NCBI GenBank assembly: GCA_039812465.1
Contig: JBDIAS010000072.1
Location: 1-15,639, forward strand
Length of the DNA: 15,639 nucleotides
Direction: 5' to 3'
From: Austwickia sp039812465
GTDB lineage: Bacteria > Actinomycetota > Actinomycetes > Actinomycetales > Dermatophilaceae
Below the pieces are notes generated by a model. It was not told the DNA's origin, did not search any database, and saw only the letters and a program-made list of their open reading frames with translations. A program made the position numbers and the translations under genes. Shown in pieces: positions 1 through 7,515 of this stretch (position 1 is its first letter; the number at the start of each line of letters is the position of its first letter).

Positions 1-65
1 CCGGTTGGTGCGGCCGGTTGGTGCGGCCGGTTGGGGCGGCCGGTTGGGGCGGCCGGTTGGGGCGC
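1..65. repeat. 13-bp tandem repeat, five copies
   Basis: Five head-to-tail copies of a 13-bp unit read ccggttggtgcgg (two copies), then ccggttggggcgg (two copies) and a fifth differing only at its last base. The array begins at the first base, so it may continue to the left. All three forward frames through it meet a stop between about 90 and 131. The unit length is not a multiple of three, so I read it as non-coding or as the tail of an unseen gene. Confidence 0.9.
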
Positions 66-80
66 GGCCGGGTGGCGCAG

Positions 81-140
81 GGGCGCCCTGACGGCGTTGT
101 GGGCGCGCTGACGGCGTTGTGGGCGCGCTGACGGCGTTGT
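81..140. repeat. 20-bp tandem repeat, three copies
   Basis: Three consecutive 20-bp units (gggcgcgctgacggcgttgt, the first with one base changed) lie directly after the 13-bp array. TGA triplets inside the units close the reading frames. The unit is unrelated to the 13-bp unit, so this is a second independent local expansion. Confidence 0.9.
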
Positions 141-360
141 GGGCGGGTGGGACCCGCACATGGGCGCGGCCAGGTGGCGCGGGGCGCCTGTGGTCGGCGT
201 GACGTCGGTGGCGCCCGGGCGAGAACGCCCGGAGAGCTCGGAGCATTCCGCGCGACAGGGGGAGCCGGGCGGGCGCGTGGCGGATGGCGCGGTGGCGGAT
301 GGCGCGGTGCCGGGAGGTGTGGTGGTGGGAGCCGGCGAACGCGCGGCGCGGGCGATCGCC
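141..360. other. Stretch with no supported gene, upstream of the SOS promoter
   Basis: I see no convincing gene here. Open frames exist only because of high GC, and their translations are low-complexity Gly/Ala/Arg/Val. A 15-bp unit (gtggcggatggcgcg) is present twice in tandem at 277-306. The stretch may hold the end or terminator of a gene lying left of the window. Confidence 0.5.
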
Positions 361-390
361 TTGAGCGTTGTCGGAGGCTCCGGTTAGACT
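361..390 (+). promoter_or_regulatory. Probable sigma-70-type promoter of the dnaE2/dinB locus
   Basis: TTGAGC at 361-366 and TAGACT at 385-390 are separated by 18 bp, a reasonable -35/-10 pair for the main actinobacterial sigma factor (TTGACn / TAnnnT). The predicted transcription start falls near 396-398, immediately before the LexA box, so bound repressor would block initiation. The call rests on sequence match and position only. Confidence 0.6.
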
Positions 391-398
391 GCGATCTA

Positions 399-414
399 TC
401 GAACAGGTGTTTGA
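399..414. promoter_or_regulatory. LexA-binding SOS box
   Basis: The site reads TCGAACAGGTGTTTGA. The actinobacterial/mycobacterial SOS consensus is TCGAAC-N4-GTTCGA: the left half matches perfectly and the right half differs at one base (GTTTGA). Flanking A and T extend the dyad by one pair. It lies at the expected transcription start of a locus containing dnaE2 and dinB, both classic SOS genes. A lone GTTCGA half-site follows at 422-427. LexA control is inferred from the motif and the genes. Confidence 0.8.
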
Positions 415-515
415 TTCATGTGTTCGATCTAAGCCTGCTGGCGCAGGCGTGCGCTGCGGGTGGAGTGACGAGCGAGGGGGTGGGGGCGATGAGGTGGTCC
501 GGGGAGGAGATCCGA

Positions 516-824
516 GTGACGACGTCATCGGGGTCGGACCCGCCCGCGCCGACGGTCTTCGTCTGGCGAGGAAGACCGTACGTGGTGCACGAGGTCCTTG
601 ATTTCTGGCGGGCGCGCACGAACTGGTGGCGCGACCTGCTGACCACCGCCGACCGTGCGGCCGGGACCGGGCCGGGGCCGGCCGGCTTCTCGGCGGCGGA
701 TCTGGAGGAGCGGGTGTGGCGCGTGAGCGCCAGCCCGGGTCGGTCCGGGGGAGTGGTGGGGCAGGTGGGGGTCTACGAGCTAGGTCACGCCCGCACCTGG
801 CGCCTCCTGCGGATCAGCGATTGA
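516..824 (+). CDS. DUF6504 family protein (first gene of the SOS locus)
   Basis: A 102-residue basic protein of unknown biochemical function. The pattern F-WRGR-Y-V-EVL-FW near the N-terminus, a WW pair, then VWRV and a C-terminal GVYEL...RTWRLLRISD is what I recognise as DUF6504, usually found beside dnaE2-type polymerase genes in actinobacteria. I chose GTG at 516 because GGAGG at 503-507 lies 8 nt upstream. An in-frame ATG at 489 has no such site, and the longer frame back to 147 has non-coding composition. It is the first gene after the SOS box, with a leader of about 120 nt. The family match is from memory of its motifs; a role in lesion bypass is inferred from position. Confidence 0.75.
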   Translation: MTTSSGSDPPAPTVFVWRGRPYVVHEVLDFWRARTNWWRDLLTTADRAAGTGPGPAGFSAADLEERVWRVSASPGRSGGVVGQVGVYELGHARTWRLLRISD

Positions 825-830
825 CCGCGG

Positions 831-944
831 CGATTGATGGCGATTGATGGCGATTGACCCCGGCGCTGGATCCCGGCGCTGGATCTCGGCGCCGGTCGGT
901 CGGGGCGGGGCAGGACAACGACGACGGGGCAGGACAACGACGAC
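831..944. repeat. Three successive short tandem repeats between DUF6504 and HEPN genes
   Basis: The 132-bp gap between the two genes is built largely of tandem duplications: cgattgatgg-type 10-bp units at 831-860 (three, the last imperfect), cccggcgctggat 13-bp units at 859-884 (two, plus a degenerate third), and ggggcaggacaacgacgac 19-bp units at 907-944 (two). The HEPN ribosome-binding site (AAGGAG, 945-950) comes directly after. Copy-number change here could alter the distance between the two genes. Confidence 0.85.
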
Positions 945-956
945 AAGGAGTGGGAC

Positions 957-1403
957 ATGGCTGGCGGTGTGGGACGAGTGGGTGGAGCCCGACCTGGAGG
1001 GGTCGCGGCCGCGCTGGATCTGCTGGACCGGGCCCGTGCGAGCCTGTTGCAGGCCTGCCAGGCCGGGAGCACGACGGACCGGTACCTCGCGGCCCATCTG
1101 GGGGCGCTGCGAGCCGCCGCGGCCGTCCTCGCGGCCCGGCCCGACGGGGGGCGGGCGACGCTGCCGCACCGCAGCGTGTGGGCGCACCTGGTGGCGCTCG
1201 CTCCCGAGCTTGCCGAGTGGGCCGACTATTTCGCCGCAGCGGGGGTCCGGCGGGCGGCGGTGGAAGCGGGGACGGTCCCGACCCGGCGCGAGGCCGACGA
1301 CCTGCTGCGGGCCGCGGAGACCTTCCTGATGCTGGTGGCGGGGGCGCTCGGCCTGCCGGTCCGCTTCCGCGAGGGAGCCTTGGCGGCGGTGGGGGGCCCG
1401 TGA
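957..1403 (+). CDS. SAV_6107-type HEPN domain protein
   Basis: A 148-residue, almost entirely helical protein. The pattern of LLxxA, RYLAAHLGALRAAAAVLAAR, VW-HL---APELAEWADYFAA, EAG and READDLLRAAETFL matches what I know as the SAV_6107-like HEPN family, found next to actinobacterial dnaE2-type genes. The start is supported by AAGGAG 6 nt upstream of the ATG. Its stop overlaps the dnaE2 start by 4 nt (GTGA), so translation is probably coupled. HEPN proteins include RNases with an R-x4-6-H motif. An R-x4-H is present at R42/H47, but in an early helix rather than the usual late one, so nuclease activity is not assured. Binding to the polymerase is a plausible inference. Confidence 0.8.
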   Translation: MAGGVGRVGGARPGGVAAALDLLDRARASLLQACQAGSTTDRYLAAHLGALRAAAAVLAARPDGGRATLPHRSVWAHLVALAPELAEWADYFAAAGVRRAAVEAGTVPTRREADDLLRAAETFLMLVAGALGLPVRFREGALAAVGGP

Positions 1404-4400
1404 AGGCCGAGTTCGCCCACCTGCACGTCGCCTCCTCGTACTCGATGCAGTACGGGGCGAGCGAACCCGCCGAGCTCGTCGCGGCGGCCGCCGCGGACGG
1501 GCAGCGGATCCTCGCGCTCACCGACCGGGACGGGGTCTACGGGATGGTGCGCTTCGCGCAGGCCTGCGAGAAGGCCGGCGTGGCCCCCGTCCTCGGGGTG
1601 GACCTCGCGATCGAAGAAGACCTCCCCCCGGGCGTGGCCCCTGGGCGTCACGGCGGAGGAGGGCCGGGACGACCGGTCGCGACGACCGCGCGGCGCTCCC
1701 CGGCGCGCGGCGGCCTGCCGGTCGACGACCAGCGTCCACGGGTGACCGTGCTCGCCCGCGGCGGCGCGGTCGGTCTGCCGTCGGGGGCGGGGTGGGCGCG
1801 GCTGTGCCGCTTGATCACCGCGACCCACCTGCGCGGAACCCGCGGCCGACCGGTGGCCACGCGGGCCGCGATCGCGGAGCACGCCGCGGGAGGGGGCCTC
1901 GGGGCGCCCCCCGGCTCGGATGAGAGCGGTCGCGGTCCGGCGGCGCTCGTGGTGATGCTCGGCCCCGACTCCGACGTCGGGCGGGCCGTGGCGGCCGGCC
2001 GCGCCGCCCACGCCGAGGACCTGCTGGGGCGGTGGCGCGCGGCCCTCCCCGCCAGCGCGCTGGTGATCGAGCTGACCTGCCACGGCGGACCGCCGGGGAC
2101 GCTCGGCAGCGCCGCCCACTGCGGCGCGCTGGCGCGGCTGGCCACCCGCGCCGGGCTGCCCACCGTGTTGACCGCCGCCGTCCGCCACGCCGCGCCGGAG
2201 CAGGCCGTCGTGGCCGACCTGCTCGACGCTGCCCAGCGCCTGGTTCCGCTCGCCGCGCGTCACCTGGACCGGATCACCACGGCGGGGCACCTGGCCGCCG
2301 CGGCGCGGATGGAGACGCTCGCGGTCGATCTGTTCGGACCGGGGGAGGGGCGGGAACTGCTGCGGCGCACTCTGCGGCTGGGGCTGGAGTGCGTGCAGCG
2401 GCCCCGCGAGGACCTCGGGATCGGGGCGGTGCACCTGCCCGAGCCGGAGGCGATCGGGCTGCCACCCGGCGCCGACGCGCAGCGGGTGCTCGCCGAGCGG
2501 TGCCGGGCCGCGGTGTCGGGGCGGTACGCGGGCGCGTCCGCCGCGACGCTGACCGCCGTGGCCGACCGGCTCCGCGAGGAGCTGGCGGTGATCGACACGC
2601 TCGGCTACCCCACGTACTTCCTCACCGTCGCCGCGGTGGTCGACCTCATCTCGGGGCGCGGGGTCCGGGTCGCTGCCCGCGGCTCGGGCGCGGGCAGCCT
2701 GGTGAACTACCTGCTCGGCATCAGCGGGGTCGAGCCGCTGCGGCACGGTCTGCTGATGGAACGGTTCTGCACCACGCTGCGCGCGCAGCTGCCCGACATC
2801 GACATCGACACCGAGTCGGCCCGGCGCACGGAGATCTACGAGGCGATCCTGGAACGCTTCGGCGGGCACCGGGTCAGCTGCGTGTCGATGATGGAGACCT
2901 ACCGGGTCCGGCACGCCATCCGCGACGTCGGGGCCGCCCTCGGGCTGCCGCCGGTCGAGATCGACGCGATGGCCAAGGCCTTCCCCCACATCCGCGCCCG
3001 CGACGCCCGGGCCGCGATCGGCGAGTTGCCCGAGCTCGCCGCGAGCGGCTTCGACTCGCCGCGGCTCTCCCGGCTGTGGGAGCTCGTCGAGGCGCTGGAC
3101 GGGCTGCCCCGGCACATCGCGGTGCATCCGTGCGGGGTGCTGCTCTCCGACGCCGGGCTGCTCGACCGGACCCCGGTCGAGGCGAGCTGGCTCGGCTTCC
3201 CGATGAGCCAGTTCGACAAGGACGACGTCGAGGCGATCGGACTGCTCAAGCTGGACGTCCTCGGTATCCGGATGCAGTCGTCGATGGCGCACGCCCTCGA
3301 CGAGATCGAGCGGGTCGAGAAGCGGCGGATCGACCTCGACGACCCCGCCCAGGTGCCCTTGGACGACCCCGCCACATTCGAGCTGATCCGCGCCGCGCGG
3401 ACCCTCGGCTGTTTCCAGATCGAGTCCCCGGGCCAGCGGGAGCTAATCGGCAAGTTCGCGCCCGAGACGTTCGAGGACCTGATCATCGACATCTCGCTGT
3501 TCCGCCCCGGCCCGGTGAAGTCCGACATGGTCACCCCCTTCCTGCGCGCCCGGCAGGGCTGGAGCGATCCGGACCTGCTGCATCCGAGCCTGGCCCCGGC
3601 CCTCCTTCCCACCTGCGGGGTGGTCGTCTTCCACGAGCAGGTGCTGCAGATCCTCTCGATTACCACAGGCGTCTGCCTCGCCGAGGCCGACGAGGTCCGC
3701 CGCGCCCTCGGCAGCCGCGACGGGCAGGAGCGGGTGGAGGCCTGGTGGCGCCCCCTGGCCCGGCGCCGCGGATACTCCCCGGCCGACGCCGACCGGATCT
3801 GGGCGGTGCTGGCCGCGTTCGCCAGCTTCGGGTTCTGCAAGGCGCACGCGGCGGCGTTCGCGCTGCCCACCTTCCAGTCGGCCTGGCTGAAGACCCACCA
3901 CCCGGCGGCGTTCCTCGCGGGGGTGCTCACCCACGACCCCGGGATGTACCCCAAGCGGCTCATCCTCGACGACGCCCGCAACGCGGGCGTGCCGATCCTC
4001 GGACTCGACGTCAACGCCTCCACTGGCAGCTACCGGGTGGAGCGCTGCCCGGACGGGACGCTCGGGATCCGGATGTCGCTCGCCGACGTGAAGGGGATCC
4101 ACGCCGAGGAGGTGGAGCGGATCGTGGCCGGAGCCCCGTACGACGACCTGGACGACTTCTGGCGACGCGCGTCCGCCAGCCGCCCCGTCGTCGAGCGCCT
4201 CGTCCTCACGGGCGCGTTCGACGCCTTGCACGGCCTGGATCCCGGTCGGACCGGCGGCCTGGGGCGGCGCGGCCGGATCTCCCGTCGGGACCTGCTGCTG
4301 CACGTCGCGGAGCTGGACCGGTGGACGCGCGCAGGAAGCCGACCCGGAGCGCGCGGGACCGGGGCGCGCGGGACCGGGGCGCGCGGGACCGGGGCGCGCC

Positions 4401-5308
4401 CGCGCGAGTCGGCCGGCGGCGGGGACGACGTACGTCTGGCCGCGGCCGCCCAATCGTGCGCGGCGGCGCCCGTGACCCCCGCGGCGGAGCGGACCACCCA
4501 GCTGACGTTGGATCTCGGGGGGCCGCCGCCTCTCACCGTCGCGACGGGCCTGCCCGAGCTGACCCGGGTCGAACGCGTGCGGGCCGAGCTGGACATCCTC
4601 GGGCTGGACGTCTCCACCCACGTCGTGGACTCCTACGCCGCCCTGCTGGCCGAACTCGGCGCGGTCTCCTCCCGGCAGCTGCGCTCCGACGCGACGGGGG
4701 TGCGCAACCGCAGCGAGATCCTCGTCGCCGGGGTCAAGGTGGCCACCCAGACGCCGCCGATCCGCTCGGGGCGGCGGGTCGTGTTCCTCACCCTCGACGA
4801 CGCCACGGGTCCGGTCGACGCGACGTTCTTCGAGGACGTGCAGGGCCCGTACGCCGGGACGGTCTTCCACTCGTGGCTGCTTCTGGTCCGCGGGGTGGTG
4901 CGTCGCACCGGCCCGCGGGGGGTGTCGCTGCGGGCCACGGGGGCCTGGGAGCTGTCCGCGCTCGCCGAGGTGTGGCGGGTGAGCGGCATCCAGGCGGTGG
5001 AGGAGATCCTGGCCGCCTCCCCCCGCCCGCAGGGGAACCGCGATCGCCCGGACGAGGCTGCCGATGGGAGCGCCGGTGGGAGCGCCGGTACGGGGACCGG
5101 GGGCGGTCCGGGCGCTGGGGCCGGCGCGCGGACCCGGCGGGTCCTGGTCCACCCGTCGGGGTTCCGGCAATCCCCTTACGCGGACGTGCTGCCCCCGGGG
5201 ACGGACCCACGCTCGGGCCGCGGGCTCGCCGCCGCGGGGGGCGCCCCGGGCGACGGCGCGGCGCCACGCAAGCTGTGGCACTCCAGCCCCGGCAGCGCGG
5301 GGCACTAG
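1400..5308 (+). CDS. dnaE2: Error-prone DNA polymerase III alpha subunit (DnaE2-type)
   Basis: A 1302-residue C-family replicative-type polymerase of the error-prone clade used for translesion synthesis. In order: an N-terminal PHP domain (HLH at 7-9, TDRDG at 41-45), palm with catalytic aspartates in PDIDID (465-470) and KLD (D619), fingers with FRPGP near 701, a helix-hairpin-helix region around 895-945, a variable linker, an OB fold about 1107-1180, and the C-terminal ending WHSSPGSAG typical of DnaE2 proteins. The PHP motif has Arg43 where active PHP domains carry His, so proofreading by PHP is unlikely. QLTLDL at 1034-1039 resembles a sliding-clamp-binding motif. The GTG start overlaps the HEPN stop. 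Much longer starts (for example 854) run through the HEPN gene in another frame and were rejected. Confidence 0.93.
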   Translation: MKAEFAHLHVASSYSMQYGASEPAELVAAAAADGQRILALTDRDGVYGMVRFAQACEKAGVAPVLGVDLAIEEDLPPGVAPGRHGGGGPGRPVATTARRSPARGGLPVDDQRPRVTVLARGGAVGLPSGAGWARLCRLITATHLRGTRGRPVATRAAIAEHAAGGGLGAPPGSDESGRGPAALVVMLGPDSDVGRAVAAGRAAHAEDLLGRWRAALPASALVIELTCHGGPPGTLGSAAHCGALARLATRAGLPTVLTAAVRHAAPEQAVVADLLDAAQRLVPLAARHLDRITTAGHLAAAARMETLAVDLFGPGEGRELLRRTLRLGLECVQRPREDLGIGAVHLPEPEAIGLPPGADAQRVLAERCRAAVSGRYAGASAATLTAVADRLREELAVIDTLGYPTYFLTVAAVVDLISGRGVRVAARGSGAGSLVNYLLGISGVEPLRHGLLMERFCTTLRAQLPDIDIDTESARRTEIYEAILERFGGHRVSCVSMMETYRVRHAIRDVGAALGLPPVEIDAMAKAFPHIRARDARAAIGELPELAASGFDSPRLSRLWELVEALDGLPRHIAVHPCGVLLSDAGLLDRTPVEASWLGFPMSQFDKDDVEAIGLLKLDVLGIRMQSSMAHALDEIERVEKRRIDLDDPAQVPLDDPATFELIRAARTLGCFQIESPGQRELIGKFAPETFEDLIIDISLFRPGPVKSDMVTPFLRARQGWSDPDLLHPSLAPALLPTCGVVVFHEQVLQILSITTGVCLAEADEVRRALGSRDGQERVEAWWRPLARRRGYSPADADRIWAVLAAFASFGFCKAHAAAFALPTFQSAWLKTHHPAAFLAGVLTHDPGMYPKRLILDDARNAGVPILGLDVNASTGSYRVERCPDGTLGIRMSLADVKGIHAEEVERIVAGAPYDDLDDFWRRASASRPVVERLVLTGAFDALHGLDPGRTGGLGRRGRISRRDLLLHVAELDRWTRAGSRPGARGTGARGTGARGTGARPRESAGGGDDVRLAAAAQSCAAAPVTPAAERTTQLTLDLGGPPPLTVATGLPELTRVERVRAELDILGLDVSTHVVDSYAALLAELGAVSSRQLRSDATGVRNRSEILVAGVKVATQTPPIRSGRRVVFLTLDDATGPVDATFFEDVQGPYAGTVFHSWLLLVRGVVRRTGPRGVSLRATGAWELSALAEVWRVSGIQAVEEILAASPRPQGNRDRPDEAADGSAGGSAGTGTGGGPGAGAGARTRRVLVHPSGFRQSPYADVLPPGTDPRSGRGLAAAGGAPGDGAAPRKLWHSSPGSAGH
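4349..4393. repeat. 15-bp tandem repeat coding for A-R-G-T-G in the DnaE2 linker
   Basis: Three exact copies of gcgcgcgggaccggg, followed by a partial fourth, encode repeated ARGTG units around residues 984-998 of DnaE2. They lie in the flexible linker between the helix-hairpin-helix region and the clamp-motif/OB-fold part. The unit is a multiple of three, so copy number could vary without breaking the frame. A second, shorter case is gggagcgccggt twice at 5066-5089. Confidence 0.9.
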
Positions 5309-5371
5309 GGTGGCCAGCAGCAGCCGATCGCCCAAGGGGCCCTGCCCCCGGGCGGGGAGGAGAGCGCGTCG

Positions 5372-6175
5372 ATGCAGCAGGAGCCGCGCCATGGACACCG
5401 TGGCACGTTGGACTCTGCGCCCCGCACAGCCCAGCTGTGGGAGCGCGTCACCGCCGCGGTCGACCAGCGCGCGAAGGACGTGGGTCGCCCCCTGCGGATC
5501 GTCGACCTCGGCGGCGGGAGCGGCGGGCTGGCCGTTCCGCTCGCCGAGCTCGGGCACGAGGTCCTCGTCGTGGATCCCAGCCCGGACGCGTTGGCCTCGC
5601 TCCAGAGGCGGGCCCGCGAGGTGGGATTGGAGGAGACGGACCTGGACGAGGCCGGGCAGCGACTGCGGGCCGTCCAAGGCGACTCGGCCACCCTCGCCGG
5701 CCTGGACCTCGCGGGCGACGTCGACCTCGTTACTTGCCACGGCGTCCTGGAACTCGACGATGATCCCGCGCGCACCGTCTCCGACATCGCGGCGGTCCTC
5801 GCCCCCGACGGGCTGCTCAGCCTCCTGGTCGCCCAGCGGTTCGCGGTGGTGCTGGCCCGCGCCCTGTCCGGGCGGTTCGCGCAGGCCAGGCTCGCCCTCG
5901 ACAGCGAGGACGGCCGGTGGGGCGAGCACGACCCGTTGCCGCGCCGCTACGACGCGGACGCGGTGGAGCGGCTCCTTCACGGGGCCGGGCTGCGGGTCGA
6001 GGACTCCCGAGGGCTGCGCGTCTTCACGGACCTGGTGCCGTCGGCGTTCGTCGACACCGAGGCCGATCGCGACGCCCTGCTCGCGTTGGAGCGCGCCCTC
6101 ACCGAGCACCCCGACCAGGAGATCCTGGGGCGCCTCGGCAGCGCCCTGCACGTGCTGGCCCGCCGACCCGCCTAA
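5372..6175 (+). CDS. Class I SAM-dependent methyltransferase
   Basis: A 267-residue Rossmann-fold methyltransferase. Motif I is VDLGGGSGGLAVPLA (44-58), followed by the acidic end of strand 2 (VVDPSP, D68), a GD pair at 103-104 and the motif IV region DLVTCHGVLE (118-127), then DPARTVSDIAAVLAPDGLLSLLV. The layout resembles tRNA- and small-molecule-modifying enzymes of the SmtA/CmoM type, but the substrate cannot be read from the sequence. A GGAGG at 5356-5360 lies 11 nt before the ATG. The gene follows dnaE2 after 63 bp and precedes dinB by 99 bp on the same strand, so it is probably co-transcribed. Whether it acts in DNA repair or only sits in the operon is unknown. Confidence 0.8.
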   Translation: MQQEPRHGHRGTLDSAPRTAQLWERVTAAVDQRAKDVGRPLRIVDLGGGSGGLAVPLAELGHEVLVVDPSPDALASLQRRAREVGLEETDLDEAGQRLRAVQGDSATLAGLDLAGDVDLVTCHGVLELDDDPARTVSDIAAVLAPDGLLSLLVAQRFAVVLARALSGRFAQARLALDSEDGRWGEHDPLPRRYDADAVERLLHGAGLRVEDSRGLRVFTDLVPSAFVDTEADRDALLALERALTEHPDQEILGRLGSALHVLARRPA

Positions 6176-6239
6176 CGCCACGGCGCCCACCCGGACCGGG
6201 CCTTTCTCGGCGGCGAGGGCCCGCACCCAAGACCACACC

Positions 6240-6258
6240 GGCGCCTCCGGGAGGCGCC
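6240..6258 (+). other. Perfect GC hairpin just before the dinB ribosome-binding site
   Basis: ggcgcctc and gaggcgcc form a perfect 8-bp stem with a 3-nt cgg loop. It ends 3 nt before the purine-rich GGGGAGGGA ribosome-binding site (6261-6269). No T-run follows. It could be a weak terminator that lowers dinB expression relative to dnaE2, an mRNA-stability element, or chance in GC-rich DNA. Confidence 0.5.
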
Positions 6259-6274
6259 CGGGGGAGGGACGACG

Positions 6275-7507
6275 GTGAGCCGACGCCAATTCGCGCTGCC
6301 CGAGCGCGGCGCCGACCCGGTCGACGACACCGGGTGCACGATCCTGCACGTCGACATGGACGCGTTCTACGCCTCGGCGTCCCTCCTCACCCGCCCCGAA
6401 CTGCGGGGCGCCCCGGTGATCGTCGGGGGCGGCAGCCGGGGGGTCGTCCTGTCCGCTACCTACGAGGCCCGCGCGTTCGGGGTCACGGCCGCCATGCCGA
6501 TGGCCCGGGCCCGCCGACTGTGCCCGCAGGCCGTGATCGTCTCACCGGACCACGCCCTGTACCACCGCATCTCCCGCGCCGTCGCCGCCGTCTTCGAGGA
6601 GGTGACCCCGCTGGTGGAACCCCTGTCCCTGGATGAGGCCTTCCTCGACGTCTCCGGGGCGGTTCGTCGACTGGGCAGCCCGGCGCTGATCGGGCAGCGG
6701 ATTCGGGACACGATCGCCGACGAGCAGGGGATCACCTGCTCGGTGGGGGTGGCCGCCAACAAGTTCGTCGCCAAGCTCGCCTCCGGCCTGGCCAAGCCCG
6801 ACGGCCTGGTGGTCGTGCCCACCGCGGAGGCGACGTCGTTCGTGCAGCAGCTGCCGGTCGCCGCGCTGTGGGGGGTGGGGGAGCGCACCGAGGAACAGCT
6901 GCTGCGGCTGGGGCTGCACACCGTGGCCGACATCGCGCACACCCCGGCGCACACGCTGCGCCGCGCCCTCGGCGAGCAGGGCGCCCACCTGCACGACCTC
7001 GCCTGGGCGCGCGACCCTCGTCCCGTGACGCCCGTGCGCCGGGAGAAGAGCATCGGCGCCGACCAGACGTTCGGCGCCGACATCGACGACCCCCAGGAGC
7101 TCCACCGACGGTTCCTGCACTTGTCCGACAAGGTCGCAGCGCGAGCCCGGGCGGCGAGGATGATGGGCCGCACGGTGTCGATCCGGGTGCGCTTCTCCGA
7201 CTTCACCACCATCACCCGCAGCCGCACGCTGCCTGACCCCACCGACGTCAGCGGGCAGATCTACGCGACGGCGCGCGGGCTGTTCGACCAGCTCGGACTG
7301 CGTCGGGTCCGGATCCGGCTTGTCGGGGTCCGGCTCGAGGGCCTCGTGGACGCCGCGTCCGCGCCGCTGCAGGGGCGCCTGGACGAGCCCGAGCACGGCT
7401 GGCGGGACGCCGACCGGGCCGTGGACCGCGCCAGCGCGCGGTTCGGACCTGGCGCCGTTCGGCGGGCCGCGCTGGTCCGCCCCGGAAGCGCTGGTCACGA
7501 CCCCTGA
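6275..7507 (+). CDS. dinB: DNA polymerase IV (Y-family translesion polymerase)
   Basis: A 410-residue Y-family polymerase that copies past damaged bases. The palm has ILHVDMDAFYAS with catalytic D27 and the steric-gate aromatic Y32, and LSLDEAFLD with D120/E121, so the metal-binding triad is intact. GVAANKFVAKLASGLAKPDG (fingers/palm), a helix-hairpin-helix thumb (LWGVGERTEEQLLRLGL) and a little-finger domain containing REKSIGADQTF follow. It is about 60 residues longer than the E. coli enzyme, at both ends. I see no QLxLxL clamp motif at its C-terminus, which ends RPGSAGHDP. The GTG start has GGGGAGGGA 5 nt upstream. No separate SOS box was found directly before it, so it probably depends on readthrough from the dnaE2 promoter. 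Confidence 0.95.
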   Translation: MSRRQFALPERGADPVDDTGCTILHVDMDAFYASASLLTRPELRGAPVIVGGGSRGVVLSATYEARAFGVTAAMPMARARRLCPQAVIVSPDHALYHRISRAVAAVFEEVTPLVEPLSLDEAFLDVSGAVRRLGSPALIGQRIRDTIADEQGITCSVGVAANKFVAKLASGLAKPDGLVVVPTAEATSFVQQLPVAALWGVGERTEEQLLRLGLHTVADIAHTPAHTLRRALGEQGAHLHDLAWARDPRPVTPVRREKSIGADQTFGADIDDPQELHRRFLHLSDKVAARARAARMMGRTVSIRVRFSDFTTITRSRTLPDPTDVSGQIYATARGLFDQLGLRRVRIRLVGVRLEGLVDAASAPLQGRLDEPEHGWRDADRAVDRASARFGPGAVRRAALVRPGSAGHDP

Positions 7508-7515
7508 GCGCGACC

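Noticed and set aside
147..515. Long N-terminal extension of the DUF6504 gene
   Set aside because: The composition is non-coding, and the extension runs through the predicted promoter and SOS box. GTG at 516 has a good ribosome-binding site.
854..1399. Start of dnaE2 at 854
   Set aside because: The extension is the HEPN gene and its leader read in another frame. The polymerase family begins at the FAHLHV segment, which follows the GTG at 1400.
1226..6349. Very long antisense and alternate-frame open frames (688, 968 and 1243 residues) across dnaE2
   Set aside because: They are Arg/Pro/Gly-rich shadows of a high-GC coding region. The dnaE2 frame shows all catalytic motifs, and two genes cannot both be conserved over this length.
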